A DNA stretch of 49,078 nucleotides from an uncultured Blautia sp. (GCA_934394545.1 CAKRRG010000014.1:1-49078), one strand, 5' to 3'. Positions 17,803-26,065 are shown, numbered from the stretch's first letter. Program-made: numbers and translations. Notes: generated by a model from the sequence alone, not told the origin.

Positions 17803-19644
17803 TTATTCCAGTTCAATTGTTACGTCTTTCTGTGAAGCACACAGCAAATACAGATTTCCTGCAGCCTGGGTCAGCTCACCGCCATTTACTTTCACCGGAG
17901 TCCCTCTGTTAAGTCTTACCAGCAAATACGCCTGATCATAAAAATTCCCCAAATGAAGAGAGACTTTATTCTCCGTAATCTCTTTTTCAACGGTCAGAGC
18001 CCCATACCTTTCAATTGCACCAGACAGCTCCGATCCCGTAAGATTACGAAGTACCGGAGCGGCTTCATTCAGCCAGGTCATGTATTCATCCAATCGGTTT
18101 TTCAGTTTTTCCCAGCCTATATCTGCACCTCTGTCTTCATCCAGCAGATCATCTGGATGCATAAAATGAGTATTCACAAAATGCATATTAAGCTCTGACA
18201 GTGCTGCCATCTGCATATAATCATCAATGATCGCACCGGAAATAATACGTGGTTGCTCCACAATTCCGTCCTCTGCCACTTCAAATTCCTGCACATAAGC
18301 AAATTCTCCAGAGAAATAGTTACTGGCAATGGTGCGGATCTGGGGATACAAAGATCCAAGCAATGCCCTTCCTGCCTCTGACAAAACATTGGAGGGCGGA
18401 ACATAGACAGACATTACTGCCTCTGGAAACATTTCTTTTCCAAAGCGGATCAGCTCCTTCATGGCCTTTTCCATAGCCGAAAAGCTATCCCAGGTATTAT
18501 ATGGAAGTATATCCCCATAATCTGTATCCGAAAGACTGAAAGGCTGGTGATTGTATCCGTGATATCCCAGTTCTCCTCCCTGATGAAGGATCATATTTCC
18601 AAAATACTGAAAACGCTGTATATCTTCCTGAGACTGGACTACACCGTCAGTATCATCCTCATAATTCTCAATCATAACTCCCGTATATTTTACATTGTGG
18701 TCTGCGGCAAGAGCAAGCATATCCGGCCACCAGATATTGGTATAAAAATCAGCAATACTTGTGCCATAATCCCTTTTTACATAGGTTCCATCACCACTTG
18801 GAACAGGAGATGGAAAATCATCCAGATAAAATACAGAGCCATTGATCACCGGATATACACCCACATCTGTAAGAAGACTGTAGGATGCAGCGTAAAAGCC
18901 TCTGCAGGCCTTTTCGTAAAACCCGAAATTATCTACTACAAATTTTCCCTTTCCATAATCAGATTCCCAGATCAGGGGAACGCCTGAAGGATCATCTGCC
19001 CAGGCGTATGCCTTTGCCCGTTCACTTAATTCCACTGCCCAGGCAGATTCATAGGCATCTGTGATCTTATAGGCCTTTCCTCCTCCAATGAGAAACTCTC
19101 TGTCAAAATAAATACTGTTTACCAAAACCTCTTCATAACCTGAAGACAGAATTCCAAGCTTCTGCTCGATCAGAGATACATAGGTATCCTTCTGAAGGGT
19201 AAGGGCAAACATTGCACTCCCTCCATTCTCTACCCAATTGCTGATCTTCAGAACATTTTCTTTCAGAGGATTCAGATCACTTAAAAGAAGCACTACGGTC
19301 TCATATGCGGACAGATTTTCCGGCATGGCTTCACAACTGATATCCACCAGTTTAATGCCGACCTTCATATCTTTGAACATCTGTTCAAACTGCACCCATG
19401 CCATGTTACTGTTCTCCTGACTGCTGTCCATAAGCACCAGACAGGTGGGCTTTAATGTCTTTGCCGCCATGTTCTCCGTAATCAGTTTCTCCTTATCCAG
19501 ATAATTCAGTTCCTTTTGATTTTCCCTATAAGAAAGGCCAGAACGTTCTGCAAATAAAATCCCTCCCATAAGTAAAAAACAGCCCAGAATCACTAGGATT
19601 CCTTTAAATTGAAAGCTTCGTATTCTTCTTACTAATTCAGCCAA
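17803..19644 (-). CDS. pelA: PelA-type polysaccharide deacetylase (DUF2194-like)
   Basis: 613 aa. One N-terminal membrane anchor (about residues 12-30), then an alpha/beta region (about 60-250), then a deacetylase domain with YLDDFPSP as the metal-binding Asp motif, YHGYNHQ as the H-x3-H motif, and NTHFMHPDD. It lacks the endo-N-acetylgalactosaminidase hydrolase domain of Pseudomonas PelA, as in the Gram-positive Pel systems. It would deacetylate Pel outside the membrane. Start is TTG at 19644 with GGAGG about 10 bases upstream; it overlaps pelE by 13 bases. Confidence 0.85.
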   Translation of the reverse strand: MAELVRRIRSFQFKGILVILGCFLLMGGILFAERSGLSYRENQKELNYLDKEKLITENMAAKTLKPTCLVLMDSSQENSNMAWVQFEQMFKDMKVGIKLVDISCEAMPENLSAYETVVLLLSDLNPLKENVLKISNWVENGGSAMFALTLQKDTYVSLIEQKLGILSSGYEEVLVNSIYFDREFLIGGGKAYKITDAYESAWAVELSERAKAYAWADDPSGVPLIWESDYGKGKFVVDNFGFYEKACRGFYAASYSLLTDVGVYPVINGSVFYLDDFPSPVPSGDGTYVKRDYGTSIADFYTNIWWPDMLALAADHNVKYTGVMIENYEDDTDGVVQSQEDIQRFQYFGNMILHQGGELGYHGYNHQPFSLSDTDYGDILPYNTWDSFSAMEKAMKELIRFGKEMFPEAVMSVYVPPSNVLSEAGRALLGSLYPQIRTIASNYFSGEFAYVQEFEVAEDGIVEQPRIISGAIIDDYMQMAALSELNMHFVNTHFMHPDDLLDEDRGADIGWEKLKNRLDEYMTWLNEAAPVLRNLTGSELSGAIERYGALTVEKEITENKVSLHLGNFYDQAYLLVRLNRGTPVKVNGGELTQAAGNLYLLCASQKDVTIELE

Positions 19645-20525
19645 AAGCTTAGTGCCTCCCTTCCTTTTGAGGAAAGATAGATATGCTCTTCTTCTAAAGC
19701 CTTCCGGCTTTTTTCCAGTTCTTTTCCCATTTTCCTTTCTGCCAGGTATCGTATTTTCCAGATCCAGTATTCTTCACTTCTATGCCAGTTTTGATCCATG
19801 ATTTCCAGTGTTTTTTCTGCCAGTCCAAAATCCTTCTGTACCATAAGATTTTCCATCAGGCACACACAGGTATGAAGCTTTGGTTTTTGTTCCAATTGTT
19901 TTTGCAAAAGTCTGGTATACTGGTTCCTCTGAATCTGCTCCATCTGCTTTTCCATAAATCCCTGACTGAGATATTCTCTTAAAAAATCACAGTATTCCTC
20001 AAGAATAGCCGGATCATCCGGTGTATCCAGATATTTCTTCTCTATTTTCTGCAATCTGAAATCATATTCCTTGGAAAGCTCCACCAGAGCTGTAATGGCA
20101 TAGTGAACCACCTCTACATCCTCATTCATACGTGCCTGCCTCAGTAATTCCACATATTCTTCCGGATTATCATTCAAAATATCCATGATCAGTTCCTTGC
20201 GTCTGGAAGGATCATCCAAAAGTAGCGCTTCCTCCAGGGGAACTACATCTTTATCATCTTCTTCACTAGCCTGGAACATATTCTTATAAATTTCTTCGTT
20301 AACCTGAAGCTTCTCTACTCCTAAGCCTTTCGTCTGCCTTGCTCCTGAAAAAATCCGGATATGTATGAGAAGGACACATATGGGTCCCCACACTGGTACA
20401 AACACAGCAAGAGGCAGCATGTACATTTTCACCTTCAGACAACCGGTACGTATTCCAAGCCAGATCAATACGCAGATCACGATATGGATCACAAGCATTA
20501 TAATTCCAATTGCTGTTTCACTCAT
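19632..20525 (-). CDS. pelE: PelE-like membrane/helical-repeat protein
   Basis: 297 aa. Two membrane helices fill residues 5-58; the rest is alpha-helical with TPR-like spacing (YVELLRQARMNEDVEVVHYAITALVELS, LAEKTLEIMDQNW). That matches PelE, which scaffolds PelD, PelF and PelG in the membrane. ATG overlaps the pelD stop by four bases (ATGA) and has GGAGAG 6 bases upstream. Sequence identity to PelE is low by eye; position and topology carry the call. Confidence 0.8.
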   Translation of the reverse strand: MSETAIGIIMLVIHIVICVLIWLGIRTGCLKVKMYMLPLAVFVPVWGPICVLLIHIRIFSGARQTKGLGVEKLQVNEEIYKNMFQASEEDDKDVVPLEEALLLDDPSRRKELIMDILNDNPEEYVELLRQARMNEDVEVVHYAITALVELSKEYDFRLQKIEKKYLDTPDDPAILEEYCDFLREYLSQGFMEKQMEQIQRNQYTRLLQKQLEQKPKLHTCVCLMENLMVQKDFGLAEKTLEIMDQNWHRSEEYWIWKIRYLAERKMGKELEKSRKALEEEHIYLSSKGREALSFWLN

Positions 20526-22642
20526 AGTGTCTCTCCTGCTTCCTGTTCGCCTTTTTTCGCCGGAACATCAATTACCTTACTGTCAAATCCTTTTCTTTTC
20601 AATCTTTCAACAATAAATGGCAGAGCTTTAGAATCTGCCTGCGTAAGGATCAGAAACAAATCTCCTTCCGGGGAAATTCCTCTGATATCATTTTCCCGGA
20701 CACAACACTCCAGAGCATCATCAGCCTCCTCAAGAGTCATATTCTCATAGCTCAGTTTCAGAAGGATATAAGAGGCCAGTTTCTGCTCCCGCATGGAATG
20801 CTGAAGTTCCAGTCGTTTCTCAAAGTATTCTGGCTTCAGAAGTCTTGTTTTCTCCACATATTTCTTATATTCTGTGGCTTCCTGATATTCAAGAGCACGC
20901 AGAAGAGAGGTTTCTACCAGTCCACACAATACCTGGAACAAATTCATATAATACAAAGTCTGCTGCTCGTTTCCAGCCTCTTTTATACAGATCAGCATAA
21001 CCAGCGTTCCCTCCCTGCGTATCCCTGCCATGTACATAGGATAGCCATTTATAAACTGCCGATTCGCCCATACCTGTCCTTTTTCAAGAGTATCCATAGC
21101 CAGAGAATATTCACTTAGTTTAATAGAGCTTGTATACATATCACGGGCTCCGGGAGACGTAATTTCCAGTCTGCCATATCCGCTTTTCTGACTGAGGGAA
21201 TAAAAAGCGAAGGTCTCATTTTCCAGAACCTCCTCCATAATGTGTATCGTCTCGATAAACAATTTCTGAGGCTGTACAGTATCCAGCCTTCTGGTAATAT
21301 CAAAAATCTTTCCAAAGCTGTCCTTACTGCCAAGAATCTGCTTTTTGTATCTTTTTTTATCCTGAAGCGTATCCTGATAAAGATCCCGCATAAAGAGAAA
21401 TTTGTCCCGGATCAACTGATTTTCTTCGGATACAAATTCAATAGTTTCTTTGTTTTTCATACGCACATAACCACATACTGCACCTACTGCGAAATAAAAA
21501 ATAAAAGGGATCCAGTTGGAAGGTTCGTAAAAAAGGGTATACCAGGTTGTTCCCTCACGTTCATACGCAAGAAGCAAGGATACTGCCTGCGCTGCCGCTC
21601 CGGCAATTCCATAGCCCAGCCCGTATAGGCTTCCGAATAAGACAATAAACACAAGACGCAGATCGATCATCTCAAATCTGGCTTGATTTCCAAGAAAATA
21701 CTGCAAGAATTCAAAACCCAAAAAGCAGACCACGAATTCACAAACTCTCAGAGCCTTTTTGCTCCGTTTTAGAAAGCCTGTGAGTCTGTTCACTTTTTCC
21801 TCGTTATTATGTGTCTTTTTTTTATACGCTTCGTACATTTCCGAAATATTATCCAACACTGAAATTTTCGGAAACCAGTTATATTTTATGCGAATCTGTT
21901 TATCGTCTTCTTTTATTCGCTCTGCCACAGCGCTATTTACATAAGTAACCAAAACCCCGGGAATCATTTTTTTCAGTTCTTCTGTTATCTCACAGAAACA
22001 GATGTGAAACACATCCGGCACATTCAGAATTTCATCCTTATCATCCCAGTTATCATAGAGCTTGTGTATCAGTTCTGCAAGATCCATCGGATACAAAAAA
22101 TATGCCTTTTGCTCTGTTGATTCCTGAAAGAACAGCTTGTGTCTGTCTTCTGCTGTTTCAAATAAACGATAAAAGAAGTCACTACTGTAGGTTCCGGAAT
22201 ATAAATACGGTGTCCTTAGGATTTTCACCTTAAGACCATACAAACCTGCATATCTCCTGCACACATCCTCAGCATTTTGTACCAGCAGAGTTTTACCGGT
22301 AGGTGTATCGTACATTCCCTCCGGACCTGTCACATAAAGGAAATGCGTTTCCTGTCCTCTCCGGCAGTATTGAAGAAGCTTACGCATTTTTTCCGCTTCT
22401 CCTTCCAGTTCCCCATGAAAAGTCAGATAATTTGAAAAATACACCACTGCTTCAAATTCATATGTTTTAAAAATATCACCAAATTCCAGTTCTGTCTTTG
22501 GAAATGCTCTGGAAACAATCTGCTTCTTACGCGATGTTTTCAACATTTTATTTCCAAGCACCATTACCTGACATTCCGGAAAGGCTTCTTCTATAAATGT
22601 CTCTGTTATATAACCGGTATTTCCGACCAGCAAAACCTTCAT
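20522..22642 (-). CDS. pelD: PelD-like c-di-GMP receptor with N-terminal SDR-like domain
   Basis: 706 aa. Residues 1-275 form a Rossmann SDR/epimerase-like domain starting VGNTGYITETF; the catalytic YxxxK is missing, since the aligned positions read Lys117 to Val121. Four membrane helices follow (about 298-393), a short coiled coil, a GAF domain (about 445-590), then a degenerate GGDEF domain (about 610-695). In place of GGDEF the loop is SPEGD, but the inhibitory-site motif RxxD is intact as RENDI (Arg649, Asp652) at the expected place, as in Pseudomonas PelD. It should gate Pel synthesis by c-di-GMP. First gene of the operon, with GGAG upstream of the ATG. Confidence 0.85.
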   Translation of the reverse strand: MKVLLVGNTGYITETFIEEAFPECQVMVLGNKMLKTSRKKQIVSRAFPKTELEFGDIFKTYEFEAVVYFSNYLTFHGELEGEAEKMRKLLQYCRRGQETHFLYVTGPEGMYDTPTGKTLLVQNAEDVCRRYAGLYGLKVKILRTPYLYSGTYSSDFFYRLFETAEDRHKLFFQESTEQKAYFLYPMDLAELIHKLYDNWDDKDEILNVPDVFHICFCEITEELKKMIPGVLVTYVNSAVAERIKEDDKQIRIKYNWFPKISVLDNISEMYEAYKKKTHNNEEKVNRLTGFLKRSKKALRVCEFVVCFLGFEFLQYFLGNQARFEMIDLRLVFIVLFGSLYGLGYGIAGAAAQAVSLLLAYEREGTTWYTLFYEPSNWIPFIFYFAVGAVCGYVRMKNKETIEFVSEENQLIRDKFLFMRDLYQDTLQDKKRYKKQILGSKDSFGKIFDITRRLDTVQPQKLFIETIHIMEEVLENETFAFYSLSQKSGYGRLEITSPGARDMYTSSIKLSEYSLAMDTLEKGQVWANRQFINGYPMYMAGIRREGTLVMLICIKEAGNEQQTLYYMNLFQVLCGLVETSLLRALEYQEATEYKKYVEKTRLLKPEYFEKRLELQHSMREQKLASYILLKLSYENMTLEEADDALECCVRENDIRGISPEGDLFLILTQADSKALPFIVERLKRKGFDSKVIDVPAKKGEQEAGETL

Positions 22643-22702
22643 ATTCTATCCGCTCCTGTTGTCCATGAAAATATCTTATCTATCAGATTGTGGCTTCACT
22701 TC
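22643..22702 (-). promoter_or_regulatory. 60-bp pel leader between the att junction and pelD
   Basis: Only 60 bases separate the pelD ATG from the element boundary. They hold the Shine-Dalgarno and AT-rich TAAGAT/TATTTT stretches. The nearest -35-like hexamer, TTGAAG, spans the junction at about 22701-22706. Any promoter is thus partly or wholly in the flanking transporter gene, or lies further upstream in host DNA. No sharp promoter can be named. Confidence 0.35.
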
Positions 22703-22710
22703 TTCAAGCT
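22698..22710. other. Right attachment junction of the Pel element
   Basis: TTC at 22703-22705 joins element DNA to the missing 3' end of the permease gene (AAG CTT ACC TGG). In frame with the left half: codon 233 Phe is shared. Confidence 0.75.
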
Positions 22711-22810
22711 TACCTGGGTGCTGATGTCTATAGTGATTTTATGTATCATTGCCATGATCCTTTATGGAATTCTGGCTTTCATTGAAAAATATTATCAACG
22801 AAAACGATAA
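22703..22810 (+). pseudogene. ABC transporter permease, 3' part, displaced by the Pel element
   Basis: 35 codons starting at the shared TTC: KLTWVLMSIVILCIIAMI, the last membrane helix, then a basic tail YYQRKR and TAA at 22808. This is the expected C-terminus of an SsuC-type permease after YGSQTF, found 14.8 kb from the rest of the gene, on the same strand and in frame. It has no start codon or ribosome binding site of its own. A terminator follows 7 bases later, so the transporter operon ended here before the insertion. Confidence 0.88.
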
Positions 22811-22817
22811 TACAAAA

Positions 22818-22855
22818 GGCAGAGGATGTGGTTTACTCTTAACACATCTTCTGCC
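22818..22855. terminator. Terminator after the permease 3' end, probably bidirectional
   Basis: A 13-bp stem (22818-22830 with 22843-22855, one G-U) and a 12-base loop, followed on the plus strand by TTCTTCTT. On the minus strand it is followed by TTTTG and lies just past the stop at 22870, so it may serve both genes. Confidence 0.75.
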
Positions 22856-22869
22856 TTCTTCTTAGTTCT

Positions 22870-23592
22870 TCACTGTCCATTTACCAGCTGGGTCAACCAT
22901 TTTACTGCATTTTCCTTATTCTCTGAATTTACCAGAACACCAATTCTAATTGGCTCGTAGCCAACTTCAAAATCATCTGCCAATTGATCAGAGGTAATGC
23001 TTATACTATATTTATCCTCCTGGTCGCCAAATGCTTCATAAACTTCTTCTGGAAGAAGCTGTGTTAAATCTGCGAAATACTCCTCTTTATTCTGAAAACT
23101 GTCCATATATTCTGAAGAACCAACCAACAGATCCACTGCCCGCGCTGCGACCTTGGTCGTAAATGCCATCTGGCTATAGCTTTCCAATGCAACGCCATCT
23201 GAATCTGTGCGGAGACTTTCATCTACTGTAACAATCTGGTACGGATCGTCTTCAATTCCCAGTGCTTTTTGTACGGCTTCTTCTGCCTCTGTCTGCCTGG
23301 CTCCATAAGAATCAATCACCATAAAGGTAAGCACATTATGAATTTTGGAATTCTGATAGAGATCCTTTACAAAAAAGGCCAGTGCGACTACGGCCACCAC
23401 TGCAGCCATCTGAAGCTTATAATAAGCCCAGATATACTGAAGCTTCCCCATGAATCCCATATCGGACAGCTTCATTCGCTCAAGCTCCCGCTTCTCTTTC
23501 CTGGTCAGATCCGACTCATGCTTATACCGTATATCATTCTCATCTATCTTCTGCGGTTCTTCCTGATTTTCGTCTTTTAATTCGATTCTCAT
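22870..23592 (-). CDS. Unidentified single-pass membrane protein
   Basis: 240 aa; not a family I can name. A charged cytosolic N-terminus (about 55 residues, with KRELERMK) is followed by LQYIWAYYKLQMAAVVAVVALAFFVKDLY, one membrane helix, then about 150 residues predicted outside, acidic and without cysteines. The YIWxYYK turn before the helix is common in Clostridial membrane proteins of this size. ATG at 23592 has GGAG 5 bases upstream and is preferred over an in-frame start 45 bases earlier. Confidence 0.7.
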   Translation of the reverse strand: MRIELKDENQEEPQKIDENDIRYKHESDLTRKEKRELERMKLSDMGFMGKLQYIWAYYKLQMAAVVAVVALAFFVKDLYQNSKIHNVLTFMVIDSYGARQTEAEEAVQKALGIEDDPYQIVTVDESLRTDSDGVALESYSQMAFTTKVAARAVDLLVGSSEYMDSFQNKEEYFADLTQLLPEEVYEAFGDQEDKYSISITSDQLADDFEVGYEPIRIGVLVNSENKENAVKWLTQLVNGQ

Positions 23593-23697
23593 GACTTCTC
23601 CTGTGTTCTCTTCTGTAATGATTTTAGATTGTAACATCTTTTTTGTATTTTGAACAGACTATATATGAATAAATTTACCCCCAAATTGCAGGAATCA

Positions 23698-24438
23698 TTA
23701 CGCATGCAGCCAGCTCCCGTCAAGCCGTGCCAGCAGCCTTGCATTGTGATAGGCCATTCTGAGTGTCAGACAGGTTCTTCCCAGATACTTTGTCCCATCC
23801 GGGGTTTTCATACAGGCAAGTGCAAGATCCGGAATCCCTGGATTCTGTAGGCAGATTGGGATCAAAAGCTGAATAGAATGATTATAATACTGCGGAATTG
23901 CGGCTTTGTAATCTGACTCCAGGATTCTCCGTGTCTGCTGCAGTGCTCCGTCAAAAAGCTGTACCCGCATTCCGCTTTCCCGAACTGCCATTGGCAGCCG
24001 CTGCACATTTTCCTCGTCATCAAAAATATGCTCATACTGGGGTACCACCGGCAATTTGGTGTCAAACACCAGGTCGGAAGGGTTTTCCACATATGTAGCT
24101 CTAGGCGGCAAGTCTGTGATTTTAATTTTTAAAAGTGAGTAGTCTGTATAAAATCCTTCCAGATACCATTTCTGTCTGTCCGGCACGATATTCGGTACAA
24201 AATACGCATAAATTGGCTGATAATACTGATTAAAGAGTCCTGTATGGAAAAGGGCATATTCTTTTTCCTCTGTTACCTTGCCCTCCTCATACAGTCTGCG
24301 GAATGTATTTTCCAGGTAGCCCTTCAGGATCCCATTGTCCCCGGATTCTCCAAAGCTCCATTTTTCCGGGGCTACCCGGGCCAGCTTCTGGATCTGCCGG
24401 TTATAGTTTCCGCAGTAGGTAAAATCAAATAGGTTCAT
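23698..24438 (-). CDS. DUF3825-type protein
   Basis: 246 aa, soluble. The start MNLFDFTYCGNYNRQIQKLA and the C-terminal TCLTLRMAYHNARLLARLDGSWL, along with QPIYAYFVPN, match the DUF3825 pattern as I recall it; the function is unknown. ATG at 24438 has GGAGG 5 bases upstream; the open frame continues 51 codons further but without a family match. It is transcribed away from the MerR-methyltransferase gene. Confidence 0.65.
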   Translation of the reverse strand: MNLFDFTYCGNYNRQIQKLARVAPEKWSFGESGDNGILKGYLENTFRRLYEEGKVTEEKEYALFHTGLFNQYYQPIYAYFVPNIVPDRQKWYLEGFYTDYSLLKIKITDLPPRATYVENPSDLVFDTKLPVVPQYEHIFDDEENVQRLPMAVRESGMRVQLFDGALQQTRRILESDYKAAIPQYYNHSIQLLIPICLQNPGIPDLALACMKTPDGTKYLGRTCLTLRMAYHNARLLARLDGSWLHA

Positions 24439-24666
24439 GTTAACCTCCTGTCCTTTTTTCTTCTCTTCTTTACATTTTATTGTGGAAAAAGACTGACAGA
24501 ACTGCCAGTTTCTAAGAATTGTTACTGTTCTCCAACGAAACAATAACCAGAAATATCTCCAGGTCTTCCAACCTTTCTTAAAGGTTAGCACACGCCCCTA
24601 AAAAGCACAAGAAAAAGTGTTCGCCCATTTTTGACAAGATTCGACACCATTCCTCTAACTTTCCCG

Positions 24667-24695
24667 TTGCACCAAAAGCTTTTTTTTCTTATAAT
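24667..24695 (+). promoter_or_regulatory. Promoter of the MerR-methyltransferase gene
   Basis: TTGCAC (24667-24672), 17-base spacer, TATAAT (24690-24695). The leader then forms a short hairpin GGGGC-AGAA-GCCCC (24706-24719) just before the ribosome binding site. The 17-base spacer is ordinary, unlike the 19-base spacer at the rfb promoter. Confidence 0.65.
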
Positions 24696-24745
24696 AAGAT
24701 GTTAAGGGGCAGAAGCCCCCGACTATGATACCAGGGAGGCATTTT

Positions 24746-25942
24746 TTGAAAAAAGACGGATACTATTCTTCTGGCGAATTTGCCCGGATGGCTGGAGTGA
24801 CTCTGCGGACCATCCGCTATTATGACCAGCATGATATTTTAAAACCTTCCCTTGTGTCCGACTCTGGCGCAAGATTTTATACAGACACCGATTTTGCCAG
24901 GCTCCAGCAGATCCTGCTTCTGAAATATCTTGGCTTTTCCCTGGAGGACATCCGGGAAATGACGATTGAGGATCCTGACAGCCATTTTATGCTGAACGCT
25001 TTGAACGTACAGCTGAAACTGGTACAGGACCGCATTGAGCAGATGCAGCTTGTGGAAAAAACGCTCAAGGACACCGCCCAGGCCATTTCCGAAGAGCACA
25101 CAGTAGACTGGAGCCGTATGCTGGATCTGATTCATCTGACCGTTATGGAAAAAAGTCTCAAGAACCAGTACCAGAACGCTTCCAATATTTCTTCCAGGAT
25201 CAATCTGCACAGCCTTTATTCCGTTAATCCGGAAGGCTGGTTTCCCTGGCTCTATAAACAATGTCAGATTCAGGAGGGCATGAATATTCTGGAACTTGGC
25301 TGTGGGGACGGAGCCTTATGGACCCAGAATCTTTCAAGGCTTCCGGAAAATATTCACATTACGCTTTCTGACATTTCCGAGGGAATGCTTCGTGATGCCA
25401 GACGTGCCATCGGAGGAAGGGATTCCCGTTTTTCCTTCAGAGCCTTTGACTGCCACTCCATACCGGCACGGCTTGGAACCTTCGATCTTGTAATTGCCAA
25501 CCATGTTCTGTTTTATTGCGAAGATATTGGCAAGGTCTGCCAAAATGTAACAAAAATCCTCAGACCCGGCGGACATTTTCTTTGCAGCACCTATGGTTCC
25601 ACACATATGCGGGAGGTCAGTCTTCTGGTCCAGTCCTTTGATGAACGTATCACACTTTCTGCCGATAAGCTGTATGAACGATTTGGCCGGGAAAACGGCA
25701 CAGACATTCTTTCCCCCTATTTTCAGAAGATCACCTGGAAGTCTTATGAAGATGAACTGGTCGTAACAGATGCCGAACCTCTTATTTCCTATATTCTCTC
25801 CTGTCACGGTAACCAAAACCAGTATCTGCCAGATCGTTACAAGGATTTCCGCGCCCTTGTAAAGAAAAAAACAGAAAATGGCTTCCATATTACCAAGGAT
25901 GCAGGTGTATTTCTTTGTGAAAAAGTAACAAATTTGAAATAA
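24746..25942 (+). CDS. MerR-family regulator fused to a SAM methyltransferase
   Basis: 398 aa. A winged-helix MerR domain at the N-terminus (SSGEFARMAGVTLRTIRYYDQHDILKPS, then FYTDTDFARLQQI), a dimerisation helix (about residues 85-115), then a class I methyltransferase domain. Its SAM loop is ILELGCGDG (about residues 182-190), followed by a DLVIANHVLFY motif. TTG at 24746 is the likely start, with GGGAGG 6 bases upstream; the ATG at 24725 would place that site inside the coding region. The methyltransferase half may act as the ligand sensor or as an enzyme. A MerR-type promoter for the rfb genes begins just after its stop. Confidence 0.85.
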   Translation: MKKDGYYSSGEFARMAGVTLRTIRYYDQHDILKPSLVSDSGARFYTDTDFARLQQILLLKYLGFSLEDIREMTIEDPDSHFMLNALNVQLKLVQDRIEQMQLVEKTLKDTAQAISEEHTVDWSRMLDLIHLTVMEKSLKNQYQNASNISSRINLHSLYSVNPEGWFPWLYKQCQIQEGMNILELGCGDGALWTQNLSRLPENIHITLSDISEGMLRDARRAIGGRDSRFSFRAFDCHSIPARLGTFDLVIANHVLFYCEDIGKVCQNVTKILRPGGHFLCSTYGSTHMREVSLLVQSFDERITLSADKLYERFGRENGTDILSPYFQKITWKSYEDELVVTDAEPLISYILSCHGNQNQYLPDRYKDFRALVKKKTENGFHITKDAGVFLCEKVTNLK

Positions 25943-25956
25943 TTGTTAAAAAACTC

Positions 25957-25987
25957 TTGAAGGTGACGTAAGGTCACCTTTTATAAT
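25957..25987 (+). promoter_or_regulatory. MerR-type promoter/operator upstream of rfbA
   Basis: TTGAAG (25957-25962) and TATAAT (25982-25987) are 19 bases apart, the over-long spacer of MerR-activated promoters. A perfect dyad AAGGTGAC-GTAAG-GTCACCTT (25960-25980) fills the spacer, the usual MerR site. The same dyad with only four T after it could act as a weak terminator for the upstream gene. The neighbouring MerR fusion is the natural candidate regulator. Confidence 0.65.
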
Positions 25988-26003
25988 ACACTTACAGACA
26001 CAG

Positions 26004-26037
26004 GTCAGGGCTTTCGAACGACTCTATTTGCCCTGAC
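26004..26037 (+). promoter_or_regulatory. Hairpin in the rfbA leader
   Basis: GTCAGGGC (26004-26011) pairs perfectly with GCCCTGAC (26030-26037) across an 18-base loop, within the about 72-base 5' leader. No T-run follows, so it is not a terminator; it could affect stability or translation. Confidence 0.4.
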
Positions 26038-26065
26038 ACAAATCTAACAAAGGAGAATGCTATTT

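Larger units (their letters stand above)
7917..22702 (-). mobile_element. 14.8-kb serine-recombinase element carrying a pel exopolysaccharide operon
   Basis: Bounded by the two halves of a permease gene that rejoin in frame at TTC. Everything inside is coded on the minus strand: pelD, pelE, pelA, pelF, pelG, cotH, a VTC-domain gene, DUF4956, DUF4832, a 53-aa ORF, a large serine recombinase and a GNAT acetyltransferase. The recombinase supplies a mechanism for integration and excision. There are no conjugation, replication or phage structural genes, so transfer between cells would need help from another element. Excision would restore the ABC transporter and remove Pel synthesis at once. The boundaries are read from the sequence; mobility is inferred. 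Confidence 0.85.

Noticed and set aside
7917..22702. Insertion-sequence transposition, or a simple genomic deletion, as the cause of the broken permease
   Set aside because: There are no terminal inverted repeats or DDE transposase, and the missing permease end is still present 14.8 kb away in frame, which a deletion would not leave.
25960..25980. The dyad as only a terminator of the MerR fusion gene
   Set aside because: Only four T follow, and it is exactly framed by -35 and -10 hexamers with the 19-base spacing of MerR promoters; it may do both.
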